Positions 18,029 to 27,462 of a DNA stretch of 64,000 nt are shown here, piece by piece. The position numbers and the translations under genes were made by a program. Source of the DNA: Actinoplanes lobatus (GTDB taxonomy: Bacteria; Actinomycetota; Actinomycetes; Mycobacteriales; Micromonosporaceae); assembly GCF_014205215.1 (NCBI RefSeq), contig NZ_JACHNC010000001.1, forward strand, positions 191,001 through 255,000, given 5' to 3'. The notes under the pieces were generated by a model, which was not told where the DNA came from, made no database searches, and worked only from the letters and a program-made list of their open reading frames with translations. The number at the start of each line of letters is the position of its first letter. The stretch's first letter is position 1.

Positions 18029-19165
18029 TCAGGACCACTCGTCGTCGAAAACCCTCCCGTCGGTGGCCTCGATCGCGGTCGCGTACACCTCCAGCACCCG
18101 GTTGGCCACACTCGGCCAGTCGAACGTCCCGACCACCTGACGCGCGCAGGCGGACAGGGCGGCCCGCCGGGCCGGGTCGTCCAGCAGTTCGCCGAGCAGC
18201 CGGGTGAGCGCGACCTGGTCGCCGTTGGGGAACAGCGCGCCGGCCCGGCCGCCGTCCAGCACCCGACGGAACGCGTCCAGGTCGCTCGCCGCGATCGTCG
18301 CGCCGGCCGCCATCGCCTCGGTGAGGATCATGCCGAAGCTCTCGCCGCCGGTGTTCGGGGCCACGTAGACGTCGACGCTGCGCAGCATCCGGGCCTTGTC
18401 CGCCTCGGAGACCAGGCCCAGGAACTCCACCCGGTCGTGCAGGTCGGCGGGGATGTCGTCGTACAGCTCGTCGCGGTCGCCCGGGCCGGCCACCAACAAC
18501 CGCAGCCCGGGGCGTTCGCGAGCCAGCGACACGTACGCCGTACGCAGAAGGGGGAAGCCCTTGCGCGGCTCGGTGAACCGGCCCAGGAAGCCCAGCGTCC
18601 CACCCTGGCCGGGCCATCCCGGCAAGGGCGAAGCCGAGACGAACTTGGCCACCGCGACCCCGTTGGGGATCTCGACGGCGCCGCCACCGAGGTGCTCGAC
18701 CTGCACCTTGCGGGCCAGTTCGCTGACCGCGATCCGGGCGGTGATCTTCTCCGCCACCGGCTGGAGGAACGGCTGCAACCCGGAGAGCGCCCGGGACCGG
18801 GTCATCGCGGTGTGGAAGGTGGCCACCACCGGGCCGCGCGCGGAGACCACGGCCAGGAACGACAGGCTGGGCGAGAACGGCTCGTGCACGTGGAGCACAT
18901 CGAACTCGCCGTGCTTGAGCCAGCGCCGGACCCGGGCCGTGGAGACCGGCCCGAACGCGATCCGGGCGACCGACCCGTTGTACGGCAGCGGCACCGCACG
19001 TCCGGCGGGCACCAGGTAGTCCGGCAGTTCCGCGTCGTCGTCGGCGGGCGCCAGCACGCTCACCACGTGACCGAGGCCGAGCAGCGCCTCCGCCAGGTCC
19101 ATGATGTGGTTCTGCACGCCGCCGGGGACGTCGAACGAGTAGGGCGAGACGATCCCGATCCGCAC
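18029..19165 (-). CDS. pimA: phosphatidyl-myo-inositol mannosyltransferase PimA
   Basis: GT4, GT-B fold enzyme that transfers the first mannose from GDP-mannose to phosphatidylinositol at the inner membrane face. 378 residues. N-terminal acceptor domain starts MRIGIVSPYSFDVPGGVQNH, with HVHEPFSPSL; the donor domain has GRFTEPRKGFPLL and the E-x7-E region PNTGGESFGMILTEAMAAG. Start GTG, 9 bases after the acyltransferase stop. Order pgsA-acyltransferase-pimA equals Rv2612c-Rv2610c, which supports the specific assignment. Confidence 0.93.
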   Translation of the reverse strand: MRIGIVSPYSFDVPGGVQNHIMDLAEALLGLGHVVSVLAPADDDAELPDYLVPAGRAVPLPYNGSVARIAFGPVSTARVRRWLKHGEFDVLHVHEPFSPSLSFLAVVSARGPVVATFHTAMTRSRALSGLQPFLQPVAEKITARIAVSELARKVQVEHLGGGAVEIPNGVAVAKFVSASPLPGWPGQGGTLGFLGRFTEPRKGFPLLRTAYVSLARERPGLRLLVAGPGDRDELYDDIPADLHDRVEFLGLVSEADKARMLRSVDVYVAPNTGGESFGMILTEAMAAGATIAASDLDAFRRVLDGGRAGALFPNGDQVALTRLLGELLDDPARRAALSACARQVVGTFDWPSVANRVLEVYATAIEATDGRVFDDEWS

Positions 19166-19174
19166 GCCCGCCCC

Positions 19175-20041
19175 CTAGAGCCAGAGCTTCTGGAGCATGT
19201 GCCAGTCCTGCGGGTGGTCGGCGATGCCGGCCGCGTACGCGTCGGCGAGCTGCTGGGTGGTCCGCTTGATCCGCTCGTCGAGCGGCCCGTCGGCGGGTGG
19301 GGTGATCTCGCGCATCCGGGCCATCACCCGCCGCTCGTCGTACCAGCAGTCGACCGCGAAGAGCGGCGCCCCGGTACGGAGGGCGAGCAGCGCGGGCCCG
19401 CCCGGCATCCGGGTGCGCCCGCCGAAGAACTCCACCTCGACACCGGAGCGGGACAGGTCCCGGTCTCCGAGCAGGGCCACCACCCAGCCCTTCCCGAGGT
19501 GCTCGGTGAGCACTTCCAGGGGTGACCGCTCGCCGCCGGTGTGCGGGAGCACCTTCATGCCGAGCTTCTCCCGGTACGCCAGGAACGCCCGGGCCACGCC
19601 CTCGGGCTTGAGCCGCTCGGCCACCGTGATCAGCGGCCAGTCGTGCGAGCACACCCAGGCGCCGGCGGCGTCCCAGTTCGCCACGTGCGGCAGCGCCAGG
19701 ATCACGCCGTTGCCGTCGGCGGCCGCCTTCTTCAGCTTCTGGTAGCTCTCCGGGACCATGAAGAATCCGTCGAGGAACTGCGCACGGTTCTGCGTCGGCA
19801 GGCGGAACGCCTCCATCCAGTACCGCGCGTAGGAGCGCAGCGCGTCGCGGACCAGGGTCTCCGGCATGTCCTCGCCGACGACCTGCCGCAGGTTGCGCCG
19901 CAGCCGCTGGGTGCCGGGGCCGTCGCCCTTCCAGGCCCGGTCGGCCGCCGTCCGGAACAGGCTCCGGGCGACCGGCAGCGGGAGCGCGCGGACCACCCGC
20001 CACCCGGCCAGGTAACCGAGCTCGATCAGCCGGTCCTTCAC
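19175..20041 (-). CDS. patA: PIM acyltransferase (PatA/HtrB family)
   Basis: Lysophospholipid-type acyltransferase that in mycobacteria acylates the mannose of PIM1/PIM2. 288 residues. Catalytic HxxxxD is present as LPHVANWDAAG near 119-124, followed by EFFGGRTRMPGGPALLALRT and DHPQDWHMLQKLWL at the C-terminus. The GTG start overlaps the pgsA stop by 4 bases, and the frame open further upstream lies inside pgsA. Part of the tightly coupled pgsA-patA-pimA operon. Confidence 0.92.
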   Translation of the reverse strand: MKDRLIELGYLAGWRVVRALPLPVARSLFRTAADRAWKGDGPGTQRLRRNLRQVVGEDMPETLVRDALRSYARYWMEAFRLPTQNRAQFLDGFFMVPESYQKLKKAAADGNGVILALPHVANWDAAGAWVCSHDWPLITVAERLKPEGVARAFLAYREKLGMKVLPHTGGERSPLEVLTEHLGKGWVVALLGDRDLSRSGVEVEFFGGRTRMPGGPALLALRTGAPLFAVDCWYDERRVMARMREITPPADGPLDERIKRTTQQLADAYAAGIADHPQDWHMLQKLWL

Positions 20042-20658
20042 TCGCCCGGCGCCTTCGGCTCGGTGCGCCGCGCGTGCAGCAGCCGCTGGAAGGCGGTGAT
20101 CACGGAGAGCACGGCCAGCACCCAGAGCGCGGCGGGCAGGCCCCACTCCAGGCCGGCCGCGCCGAGCAGGCCGCCCGCACCGACGATGAGCAGCCGTTCC
20201 AGGCGCTCGGCGATACCGACGTCGGCGTTCAGGCCGAGGCTCTGGGCACGGGCCTTGACGTACGACACGACCTGCCCGAAGACCAGGCTGATCAGGGCCG
20301 CGACGACACCGCCGTACGGATTGCCCTCGGTAGCAAGGTAGTAGGCGACCGCCCCGAACACGGCGCCGTCGGCGATCCGGTCCATGGACGAGTCGAGCAA
20401 CGCCCCGAACTTGGAGGAACCCCCCCGTATCCGGGCCATTGTGCCGTCGAGCACGTCGGTGAGGGCACAGGCGGTTACGATCACGGTGGCCCAGAACAGG
20501 TGACCCTGCGCACCGAGGTACGAACCGAACAGCACACCGACAGTGCCTGCGATGGTGACCGCGTCGGGTGAGACGCCGATCCGGAGAAGAAAACGGGCGA
20601 CGGGGTCGACGACATACGCGACGACGGCGCGGGCCGTTGATTGAACGATCTTTGCCAT
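20038..20658 (-). CDS. pgsA: CDP-alcohol phosphatidyltransferase, phosphatidylinositol(-phosphate) synthase
   Basis: 206-residue integral membrane enzyme with the full CDP-alcohol signature D-G-x2-A-R-x8-G-x3-D-x3-D, read here as DGTMARIRGGSSKFGALLDS then MDRIAD, near 70-95. Around six helices. In Actinobacteria the copy next to patA and pimA makes phosphatidylinositol phosphate from CDP-diacylglycerol and inositol 1-phosphate. ATG start; divergent from the EF-G-like gene across 176 bases holding both promoters. Confidence 0.92.
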   Translation of the reverse strand: MAKIVQSTARAVVAYVVDPVARFLLRIGVSPDAVTIAGTVGVLFGSYLGAQGHLFWATVIVTACALTDVLDGTMARIRGGSSKFGALLDSSMDRIADGAVFGAVAYYLATEGNPYGGVVAALISLVFGQVVSYVKARAQSLGLNADVGIAERLERLLIVGAGGLLGAAGLEWGLPAALWVLAVLSVITAFQRLLHARRTEPKAPGE

Positions 20659-20834
20659 GGCCGTCCCACCATAACGGGGCGCGACCAGCGGTGGTACGGC
20701 TCAGGCCGCGGGTTGGCCGGATCGTCACCATCCGGCACAGTTACAGGCCTGAAGTCCTTGCGACCACTACCGCGCCGGGTGTGGGATTCAAACAACAGCG
20801 GCGTAACAAACGGGAAACGACGGGAGCGCTCGGC

Positions 20835-22997
20835 ATGGCGCAGAAGACTTCGGAGAAAGGGCTTGCCGGCGCCGGTGCGCCGGCGGTGACCGACCCCGGC
20901 AGAGTTCGTAACGTGGTGCTCGTCGGCCACTCCGGTTCCGGGAAGACGACCCTGGTCGAGGCGCTGCTCTCGGCCAGCGGGGCGATTCCGCGGGCGGGCG
21001 GGGTGACCGAGGGCACCACGGTGACCGATCACGACCCGGCGGCGATCCGGCAGCAGCGTTCGGTGGCGCTCGCCTGCGCGCCGCTGATGCACGGCGATGT
21101 GAAGATCAACCTGTTGGACACCCCGGGGTACGCCGACTTCGTCGGTGAGCTGCGGGCCGGTCTGCGGGCCGCGGACGCCGCGCTGTTCGTGGTCTCCGCG
21201 GTCGACGGCGTGGACGACTCCACGGTGTCGCTCTGGGAGGAGTGCGCCGCGGTCGGCATGCCGCGCGCGGTGGCCGTGACCCGCCTCGACCACCCGCGCG
21301 CCGACTACGAGGAGGCGCTCCAGGACTGCCAGGAGGCGTTCGGCGAGAACGTCATGCCGATCTACCAGCCGATGCTCGCCGACGACGGGCAGGCCGTCGC
21401 CGGGCTGCTCGGGCTGATCACGCTGCGGGTGCTGGACTACTCGGCCGGCTACCCGCCGCGGATGGGCGAGGCCGAGCCGGAGCACCTGAACCCGATCGCC
21501 GACGACCGGAACACGCTGATCGAGGGCATCATCGCGGAGAGCGAGGACGAGACCCTCATGGACCGCTACCTCGGCGGCGAGATGATCAGCACGGACGCCC
21601 TGATCCCGGACCTGGAGAAGGCCGTCGCGCGGGGCAACTTCTACCCGGTCGTCCCGGTCTGCGCCGCCACCGGCGTCGGCCTGGACGCGCTGCTCGACGT
21701 CATCGCCAGCGGCTTCCCGTCGCCGCTGGAGCACGATCTGCCGGTCGTCACCGGGGTGGACGGCTCACCCCGCCCGCCGCTGACCTGCGACCCGTCCGGC
21801 CCACTGGTGGCCGAGGTGGTCCGCACCACGATCGACCGGCACGTCGGCCGGGTCTCCCTGGTCCGGGTCTTCTCCGGCACCCTGCGCCCCGATCAGACGC
21901 TGCACGTCTCGGGGCACGGCATGGCCGAGCGCGGGCACCCCGACCACGACGCCGACGAGCGGGTGGCGCACGTCTACTCCCCGCTCGGCGCCCAGCTCCG
22001 CGAGGTGCCCTCCTGCCTGGCGGGCGACCTCTGCGCGATCACCAAGTCGGGCTCGGCGGAGACCGGCGACACCCTGTCCGGCAAGGACGATCCCCTGCTC
22101 ATGGAGCCGTGGCGGATGCCCGAGCCGCTGCTGCCGATCGCCGTGGTGGCCAAGACCCGCTCGGACGAGGACGCCCTCGCCAAGAACCTGGCGAAGCTGG
22201 TCGCCGGTGACCCGTCGCTGCGCCTGGAGCGCAACCCCGAGACCCACCAGCTGGTGCTCTGGACCATGGGCGAGTCGCACGCCGACGTGGTGCTCGACCG
22301 GCTCCGCTCGGGCGGCGTCGAGCTGGACACCGAGCCGGTCAAGGTGGCGCTGCGGGAGACGTTCGGCAGCGGGGCCAAGGGGCACGGCCGGCACGTGAAG
22401 CAGTCCGGCGGCCACGGCCAGTACGCGGTCTGCGACATCGAGGTGGAGCCGCTGCCCCGCGGCGAGGGCTTCCAGTTCGTCGACCGGGTGGTGGGCGGCG
22501 CCGTGCCGCACAACTACATCCCGTCGGTGGAGAAGGGGGTCCGTGCCCAGCTCGAACGCGGTCTGGCCGCCGGCTGCCCGGTGGTGGACGTCAAGGTCAC
22601 CCTCTACGACGGCAAGGCGCACAGTGTGGACTCCTCGGACGCCGCCTTCCAGACGGCCGGGGCGCTGGCGCTGCGGGCCGCCGCCGAACAGGGCCACATC
22701 ACCCTGCTCGAGCCGGTGGACGAGATCGTGGTGCGGGTGCCGGAGTCGTACGTCGGCGCGGTGATGAGCGACCTGTCCGGCCGCCGCGGCCGCCCGATGG
22801 GCAGCGAGTCCGGCGGCGAGGGCGAGGCCAGCCTGGTCCGCGCCGAGGTCCCGGCCACCGAACTGGTCCGCTACGCCGTCGAGCTGCGCGCGCTCACCTC
22901 GGGCACCGGCACCTTCACCCGGCACTACGTCCGGCACGAGCCGATGCCCCCGCACCTGGCCGAGGCCGTCCGCAAGGAGCACGCGGTGGCTAGATGA
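20835..22997 (+). CDS. elongation factor G-like protein (EF-G2)
   Basis: Translational-GTPase of 720 residues with all EF-G domains. G1 GHSGSGKTTLVEALL near 31-45, G3 DTPGYADFVGE near 95-105, but the G4 NKxD is TRLD near 149-152, as in the actinobacterial EF-G2 class. Domain IV has HVKQSGGHGQYAVCDIEVEP, and the C-terminus has LSGRRGRPMGSES. It is not the housekeeping EF-G, which is normally in the rpsL-rpsG-fusA-tuf operon. The role of EF-G2 is unclear. ATG with GGGAG 8 bases upstream. The 3' end overlaps the convergent monooxygenase by 8 bases. Confidence 0.9.
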   Translation: MAQKTSEKGLAGAGAPAVTDPGRVRNVVLVGHSGSGKTTLVEALLSASGAIPRAGGVTEGTTVTDHDPAAIRQQRSVALACAPLMHGDVKINLLDTPGYADFVGELRAGLRAADAALFVVSAVDGVDDSTVSLWEECAAVGMPRAVAVTRLDHPRADYEEALQDCQEAFGENVMPIYQPMLADDGQAVAGLLGLITLRVLDYSAGYPPRMGEAEPEHLNPIADDRNTLIEGIIAESEDETLMDRYLGGEMISTDALIPDLEKAVARGNFYPVVPVCAATGVGLDALLDVIASGFPSPLEHDLPVVTGVDGSPRPPLTCDPSGPLVAEVVRTTIDRHVGRVSLVRVFSGTLRPDQTLHVSGHGMAERGHPDHDADERVAHVYSPLGAQLREVPSCLAGDLCAITKSGSAETGDTLSGKDDPLLMEPWRMPEPLLPIAVVAKTRSDEDALAKNLAKLVAGDPSLRLERNPETHQLVLWTMGESHADVVLDRLRSGGVELDTEPVKVALRETFGSGAKGHGRHVKQSGGHGQYAVCDIEVEPLPRGEGFQFVDRVVGGAVPHNYIPSVEKGVRAQLERGLAAGCPVVDVKVTLYDGKAHSVDSSDAAFQTAGALALRAAAEQGHITLLEPVDEIVVRVPESYVGAVMSDLSGRRGRPMGSESGGEGEASLVRAEVPATELVRYAVELRALTSGTGTFTRHYVRHEPMPPHLAEAVRKEHAVAR

Positions 22998-24159
22998 CGA
23001 TGGCGTTGGCCGCCTCGTGCATCGGCGCGAGCACCTTGTCGATCACCTGCTCCTTGCGCGGGTGGAAGCGCAGGGTCCGCATCCCGTAGTTGCGGAAGGC
23101 GATGGCGAGGCGGCTGCCGGGCACCATGTCCCGGGCCATCTTCCGGCCGAAGGCCATGTTCTTCTCCACGTACGGCCGCATCCCGGCCTCGTAGGCGGCG
23201 AGCCCGCCCGGGGTGCCGAGATGCCGGCCGAGCACGTACGCCCCGGTCAGGGCCAGGCTGGTGCCCTGGCCGGAGGCCGGTGACGGGCAGTGCGCCGCGT
23301 CGCCGAGAAGCGTCACCCGCCCGGCCGACCAGCTCGGCAGCTCGACCTGGCTGAGCGAGTCGAAGTAGAAGTCGGCGGAGGTGTCCATCGCCGCCAGGAA
23401 CGCGTCGCTGCGCCAGCCACGGCCCGCGAAGGCCGCCCGGACGAGCTCCTTCTGCCCGGCCACGTCGCGCCGGTCGTGGTCGAGCGGGCCGGCCGCGAAG
23501 GTCATGCCGACCTTGGCCGGCTCGCCGGCGCCCATCGCGTACGCGAAGATCAGCCGGCCGGGCTCGGTGTACATGATCTCCTCCCGGTCGATGCCCAGGT
23601 CGTTGGGCGCCGAGAAGATCGAGATGTACGCGCCCAGGTGGCGCAGCGGGGTCTCACCCAGCACCCGCCGCCGGGTCGCCGAGTGCAGGCCGTCGGCGCC
23701 GACCACGAACGCGAACACCGCCCGGGCGCCGCTGGAGAAGGTGACCTCCACCCCGTCCGGCCCGTCGGCGAGGCCGGCGATCGCGTCGCCGAACCGGTAG
23801 TCCACATCGCCTTCGGTGGCGTCGAACAGGATCTGCCCGAGGTCGCCGCGCATGATCTCCAGGTCGTCGCCGCGCCGGCCCATCAGCAGGTCGGCCGGGA
23901 GGCTGGCGATCGGCCGCCCGTCCCGCTTCACGTAGGTGATCCGCCGCATCCCGGTGTCCCGCTCGCGGGCCGCCTCGTGCAGGCCCATCCGCTGCAGGAC
24001 GGTGGTCGCCGCGCCGCGCACGTCCACCTTGTAGCCGCCCGCCCGCAGCTCCGGCGCCCGCTCCACGACGGTGACCCGCCACCCCGCCCGGACCAGCCAG
24101 AAGGCCAGCGCCGGACCCGCCACACCCGCACCTGAGATCAGCACCTCGCGATTCGTCAT
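22990..24159 (-). CDS. FAD-dependent monooxygenase (PHBH/TetX-like)
   Basis: 389-residue group A flavoprotein hydroxylase. Rossmann GAGVAGPALAFWLVRAGW near 10-27 followed by VVERAPELRAGGYKVDVRG, the DG motif FVVGADGLHSATRR, and the second FAD motif LLGDAAHCPSPASGQGTSL near 285-303. The R-x-G-G-Y-x-V-D-x-R-G N-terminal pattern is that of the TetX-like branch, which hydroxylates aromatic or polycyclic drugs; substrate here is unknown. Divergent from a tetR gene with a shared operator, so inducible detoxification is likely (inference). Confidence 0.88.
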   Translation of the reverse strand: MTNREVLISGAGVAGPALAFWLVRAGWRVTVVERAPELRAGGYKVDVRGAATTVLQRMGLHEAARERDTGMRRITYVKRDGRPIASLPADLLMGRRGDDLEIMRGDLGQILFDATEGDVDYRFGDAIAGLADGPDGVEVTFSSGARAVFAFVVGADGLHSATRRRVLGETPLRHLGAYISIFSAPNDLGIDREEIMYTEPGRLIFAYAMGAGEPAKVGMTFAAGPLDHDRRDVAGQKELVRAAFAGRGWRSDAFLAAMDTSADFYFDSLSQVELPSWSAGRVTLLGDAAHCPSPASGQGTSLALTGAYVLGRHLGTPGGLAAYEAGMRPYVEKNMAFGRKMARDMVPGSRLAIAFRNYGMRTLRFHPRKEQVIDKVLAPMHEAANAIVI

Positions 24160-24167
24160 GCGAGAAA

Positions 24168-24196
24168 CTATACAAGCGTCTTATACGTTTGTATAG
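24168..24196. promoter_or_regulatory. TetR-type operator in divergent promoter
   Basis: CTATACAA and TTGTATAG form a perfect 8-base inverted repeat separated by 13 bases (29 in all). It lies 8 bases upstream of both divergent start codons and encloses AT-rich -10-like TTATAC. This is an AT-rich island in otherwise GC-rich DNA and the natural site for the adjacent TetR. Confidence 0.75.
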
Positions 24197-24204
24197 AAGT
24201 TAGG

Positions 24205-24795
24205 ATGCGCGACATGGGCCACCGGGAAGACCTGCTGGTAGGAGCGAAGCGAGCGCTCTACGAGAAGGGGTACGCCAACATCACCGCACGCGACATCGTG
24301 GCCGCCTCCGGGACGAACCTCGCGTCGATCGGCTACCACTACGGATCGACGAAGGCGCTGCTCACGGCAGCGATGATCAGCTCGATGGAGGACTGGGGCG
24401 AGGCGATCGGCCGGGCCCTGAGCGAGCCGGACGCCGACGCCGGCGCCGAGCCGATGCTGCGGTTCTGGCGGCGGGTGATCCGCTCCGTCCAGGCCGACCG
24501 GCAGCTCTGGCTGGCCAGCGTCGAGGCGCTGACCCAGAGCGAGCACGACCCGGCGCTGCGCGCGCAGCTCGCGGCCGGCGTCCACGAGGGCCGCAAGGGC
24601 ATGACCGCGCTGGTCACCGGCCGGCCCGAGGACGAGCTGGAGGAGGCCACCGTGCGCACCGTCGGCGCCGTCCAGATGGCGCTGATGTCCGGGGTGGTGA
24701 CCCAGTGGCTCACCGACCCGGTGACCGCCCCGTCCGCCGAGGAGGTCGTCGCCGGGATCCGGGCCCTAGGCGGCGGGCCAGTTCTTGGCCAGTAG
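24205..24795 (+). CDS. TetR-family transcriptional regulator
   Basis: 196 residues. The N-terminal TetR helix-turn-helix is clear: LVGAKRALYEKGYANITARD then IVAASGTNLASIGYHYGSTK then ALLTAAM. The C-terminal ligand domain is variable and contains RSVQADRQLWLASVEAL, as in TetR_C-type domains. It most likely represses the divergent flavin monooxygenase and itself through the palindrome between them. Start ATG; the ATG three codons later (MGHREDLL) has the better-placed ribosome site. The 3' end overlaps the convergent HIT gene by 30 bases. Confidence 0.9.
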   Translation: MRDMGHREDLLVGAKRALYEKGYANITARDIVAASGTNLASIGYHYGSTKALLTAAMISSMEDWGEAIGRALSEPDADAGAEPMLRFWRRVIRSVQADRQLWLASVEALTQSEHDPALRAQLAAGVHEGRKGMTALVTGRPEDELEEATVRTVGAVQMALMSGVVTQWLTDPVTAPSAEEVVAGIRALGGGPVLGQ

Positions 24796-25296
24796 GTCGC
24801 GGGTGTCGTAGAGCAGCTGCGGCAGCACCTTGGTCCGGCCGACCACCGGCATGAAGTTGGCGTCGCCGCCCCACCGCGGCACCACGTGCTGGTGCAGGTG
24901 GGCGGCGATCCCGGCGCCGGCCACCGAGCCCTGGTTCATCCCCAGGTTGAAGCCGTGCGGGCTGCTGCTCGCCCGGATCACCCGCATCGCCGTCCGGGTG
25001 AACGCGGCCACCTCGACCGTCTCCTGCTCGGTGAGGTCGGTGTAGTCGGCCACGTGCCGGTACGGGCAGATCAGCAGGTGCCCCGGGTTGTACGGGTACA
25101 GGTTCAGCACCGCGAAGACCAGCTCGCCCCGCGCCACCACCAGCGTCTCCGCCTCGGGCCGGCCGGGCGCCAGGCAGAACGGGCAGCCGGCCGGTTTCTC
25201 GTACCCACCCTCGGGGCGGTCCTCGCCCGAGATGTAGGTCATCCGGTGCGGCGTCCAGAGCCGCTCCAGCCCGTCCGGCTCACCCAGATCGTTCAC
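24766..25296 (-). CDS. HIT-domain protein, probable Ap4A phosphorylase/hydrolase
   Basis: 176 residues with the catalytic H-x-H-x-H as AAHLHQHVVPRWGGDANFMP near 131-150. CPFCLAPG (two Cys) suggests a zinc site near residue 38, and LNLYPYNPGHLLICPYRHVADY is typical of the actinobacterial group containing Rv2613c, reported as an Ap4A phosphorylase. It lies after thrS as in Mycobacterium, and ThrRS can make Ap4A, which makes the pairing sensible. GTG start. A strong hairpin separates it from thrS. Confidence 0.9.
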   Translation of the reverse strand: MNDLGEPDGLERLWTPHRMTYISGEDRPEGGYEKPAGCPFCLAPGRPEAETLVVARGELVFAVLNLYPYNPGHLLICPYRHVADYTDLTEQETVEVAAFTRTAMRVIRASSSPHGFNLGMNQGSVAGAGIAAHLHQHVVPRWGGDANFMPVVGRTKVLPQLLYDTRDLLAKNWPAA

Positions 25297-25315
25297 GTCC
25301 GCATCCTATGCGGAA

Positions 25316-25355
25316 CCGGCCTCCACCGGACATCGCGCCGGGCGGTGGAGGCCGG
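25316..25355 (-). terminator. terminator hairpin after thrS
   Basis: A perfect 13-base stem, CCGGCCTCCACCG against CGGTGGAGGCCGG with a 14-base loop, begins 10 bases after the thrS stop. It may end or attenuate thrS transcription ahead of the HIT gene. No T run. Confidence 0.75.
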
Positions 25356-25364
25356 GGACCGCGG

Positions 25365-27362
25365 TCAGGCCGCCGAGGGCCCGGTGTTGACCCGGGAGCG
25401 AACCACCTCGACCACGTGCGCGACCGCCTCGTCGATGGAGACGCCGTTGCGCTGCGAGCCGTCCCGGTAGCGGAACGACACGGTGCCGCCGTTGACGTCG
25501 TCGTCGCCGGCGATCGCCATGAACGGGATCTTCTGCTGCTGGGCGGTGCGGATCTTCTTCTGCATCCGCTCGGTGGAGTGGTCCACCTCGGCCCGGATGC
25601 CCGCCTTACGGAGCTTCGTGACGAACTCCTCCAGGTACTGGGCGTGGTCGTCCCGGATCGGGATGCCGACCACCTGCACCGGCGCGAGCCAGGCCGGGAA
25701 CGCGCCCGCGTAGTGCTCGACCAGCACGCCGAAGAACCGCTCGATCGAGCCGAACTTCGCCGAGTGGATCATCACCGGCTCCTGCCGGGTGCCGTCGGCC
25801 GCCTGGTATTCCAGACCGAACCCGGCGGGCTGGTTGAAGTCGTACTGGATGGTCGACATCTGCCAGGTCCGCCCGATCGCGTCCTTGCACTGCACGCTGA
25901 TCTTCGGGCCGTAGAAGGCCGCGCCACCCGGGTCGAGGACCAGCTCCAGGCCGGACTCCTCGGCCACGTCGGACAGGACCTTGGTGGCCTTCTCCCACTG
26001 CTCGTCCGTACCGATGAACTTGTCGCTCTTCGGGTCCCGGGTCGACAGCTCCAGGTAGTAGTCGTCCAGGCCGAAGTCGTCGAGCAGCGAACGGACGAAG
26101 TTCAGCAGGTGCTTGATCTCGGCCGGGGCCTGCTCGGCGGTGACGTAGGAGTGCGAGTCGTCCTGGGTCAGGCCGCGCACCCGGGTCAGGCCGTGCACCA
26201 CGCCGGACTTCTCGTAGCGGTAGACCGTGCCGAACTCGAACAGCCGCATCGGCAGCTCACGGTAGGACCGCCCGCGCGACCTGAAGATCAGGTTGTGCAT
26301 CGGGCAGTTCATCGCCTTGAGGTAGTAGTTCGCCCCCTCCAGCTCCATCGGGGGGAACATCGTGTCCTTGTAGTAGGGCAGGTGTCCCGAGGTGTGGAAC
26401 AGGCCCTCCTTGGTGATGTGCGGGCTGCCCACGTACTGGAAGCCCTCCTCGATGTGGCGGGCCCGGACGTAGTCCTCCATCTCGCGCTTGATCACCCCGC
26501 CCTTCGGGTGGAAGACCACGAGACCCGACCCGATCTCGTCGGGGAAGGAGAAGAGGTCCAGCTCGCTGCCCAGCTTGCGGTGGTCGCGGCGCTCGGCCTC
26601 GGCGAGACGGTTGAGGTACGCCTTGAGCTCGTCCCGCGACGGCCACGCCGTCCCGTAGATCCGCTGGAGCTGCGGGTTCTTCTCACTGCCGCGCCAGTAG
26701 GCGGCGGCCGAGCGCATCAGCTTGAACGCCGGGATGAGCCGGGTCGACGGCAGGTGCGGGCCGCGGCACAGGTCGCCCCAGACGCGCTCGCCGTCCTTGC
26801 TCAGGTTGTCGTAGTGGGTCAGCTCGCCGGCTCCGACGGCGGCGGCCTCCTCGTCCACGTCGCCCTTGATGTCGACCAGCTCGAGCTTGAACGGCTCGGC
26901 GTGCAGCTCGGCCTTGGCCTCGTCGAGCGAGCCGTACTCCCGGCGGTGGAAGGTCTGGCCGGCCTTGACGATCTCCTGCATCCGCTTCTCGAGCTTCGTC
27001 AGGTCCTCCGGCTGGAACGGCTTCTCGACGTCGAAGTCGTAGTAGAAGCCGTCCCGGATCGGCGGGCCGATGCCCAGCTTCGCGTCCGGGAACACGTCCT
27101 GCACGGCCTGCGCCAGCACGTGCGCGGTCGAGTGGCGCAGCACGTCGAGGCCGTCCGGCTCGTCGATCGCGACCGGGGTCACCTCGGCGTCGGCCGCCGG
27201 CGCCCAGTTCAGGTCGCGCAGCCGGCCGCCGGCCTCACGGACCACGACGATCGCCTTCGGCCCGTGCGCGGGAAGCCCCGCGGCGGCCACCGCGTCGGCC
27301 GCCGTAGTCCCGGCCGGGACGACTAGGGGGTCGGCCACAGCGGGTGTACGGGGTGCAGACAC
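25365..27362 (-). CDS. thrS: threonyl-tRNA synthetase
   Basis: Class II synthetase charging tRNA-Thr. 665 residues: TGS domain ([17 protein letters not shown]), editing-type N2 region ([20 protein letters not shown], with HxxxH), class II core with zinc Cys in [12 protein letters not shown] near 351, motif 2 [17 protein letters not shown], and a C-terminal anticodon domain ([17 protein letters not shown]). The chosen GTG has GGAG 6 bases upstream; an ATG four codons earlier has no ribosome site but remains possible. First gene of the thrS-HIT locus. Confidence 0.96.
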   Translation of the reverse strand: MSAPRTPAVADPLVVPAGTTAADAVAAAGLPAHGPKAIVVVREAGGRLRDLNWAPAADAEVTPVAIDEPDGLDVLRHSTAHVLAQAVQDVFPDAKLGIGPPIRDGFYYDFDVEKPFQPEDLTKLEKRMQEIVKAGQTFHRREYGSLDEAKAELHAEPFKLELVDIKGDVDEEAAAVGAGELTHYDNLSKDGERVWGDLCRGPHLPSTRLIPAFKLMRSAAAYWRGSEKNPQLQRIYGTAWPSRDELKAYLNRLAEAERRDHRKLGSELDLFSFPDEIGSGLVVFHPKGGVIKREMEDYVRARHIEEGFQYVGSPHITKEGLFHTSGHLPYYKDTMFPPMELEGANYYLKAMNCPMHNLIFRSRGRSYRELPMRLFEFGTVYRYEKSGVVHGLTRVRGLTQDDSHSYVTAEQAPAEIKHLLNFVRSLLDDFGLDDYYLELSTRDPKSDKFIGTDEQWEKATKVLSDVAEESGLELVLDPGGAAFYGPKISVQCKDAIGRTWQMSTIQYDFNQPAGFGLEYQAADGTRQEPVMIHSAKFGSIERFFGVLVEHYAGAFPAWLAPVQVVGIPIRDDHAQYLEEFVTKLRKAGIRAEVDHSTERMQKKIRTAQQQKIPFMAIAGDDDVNGGTVSFRYRDGSQRNGVSIDEAVAHVVEVVRSRVNTGPSAA

Positions 27363-27462
27363 GGTGATCTCCATTCGTGTGGGTCGGCCTCGGCTGCTCC
27401 GGGCCGTCCCTGATGCTATCCGCCCGGTTTCGCCCGGCTCCCCAGTCCCCACCAGCCCCCGG

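Noticed and set aside
27363..27462. T-box leader upstream of thrS
   Set aside because: The gap to the next gene is too short and lacks a T-box consensus.
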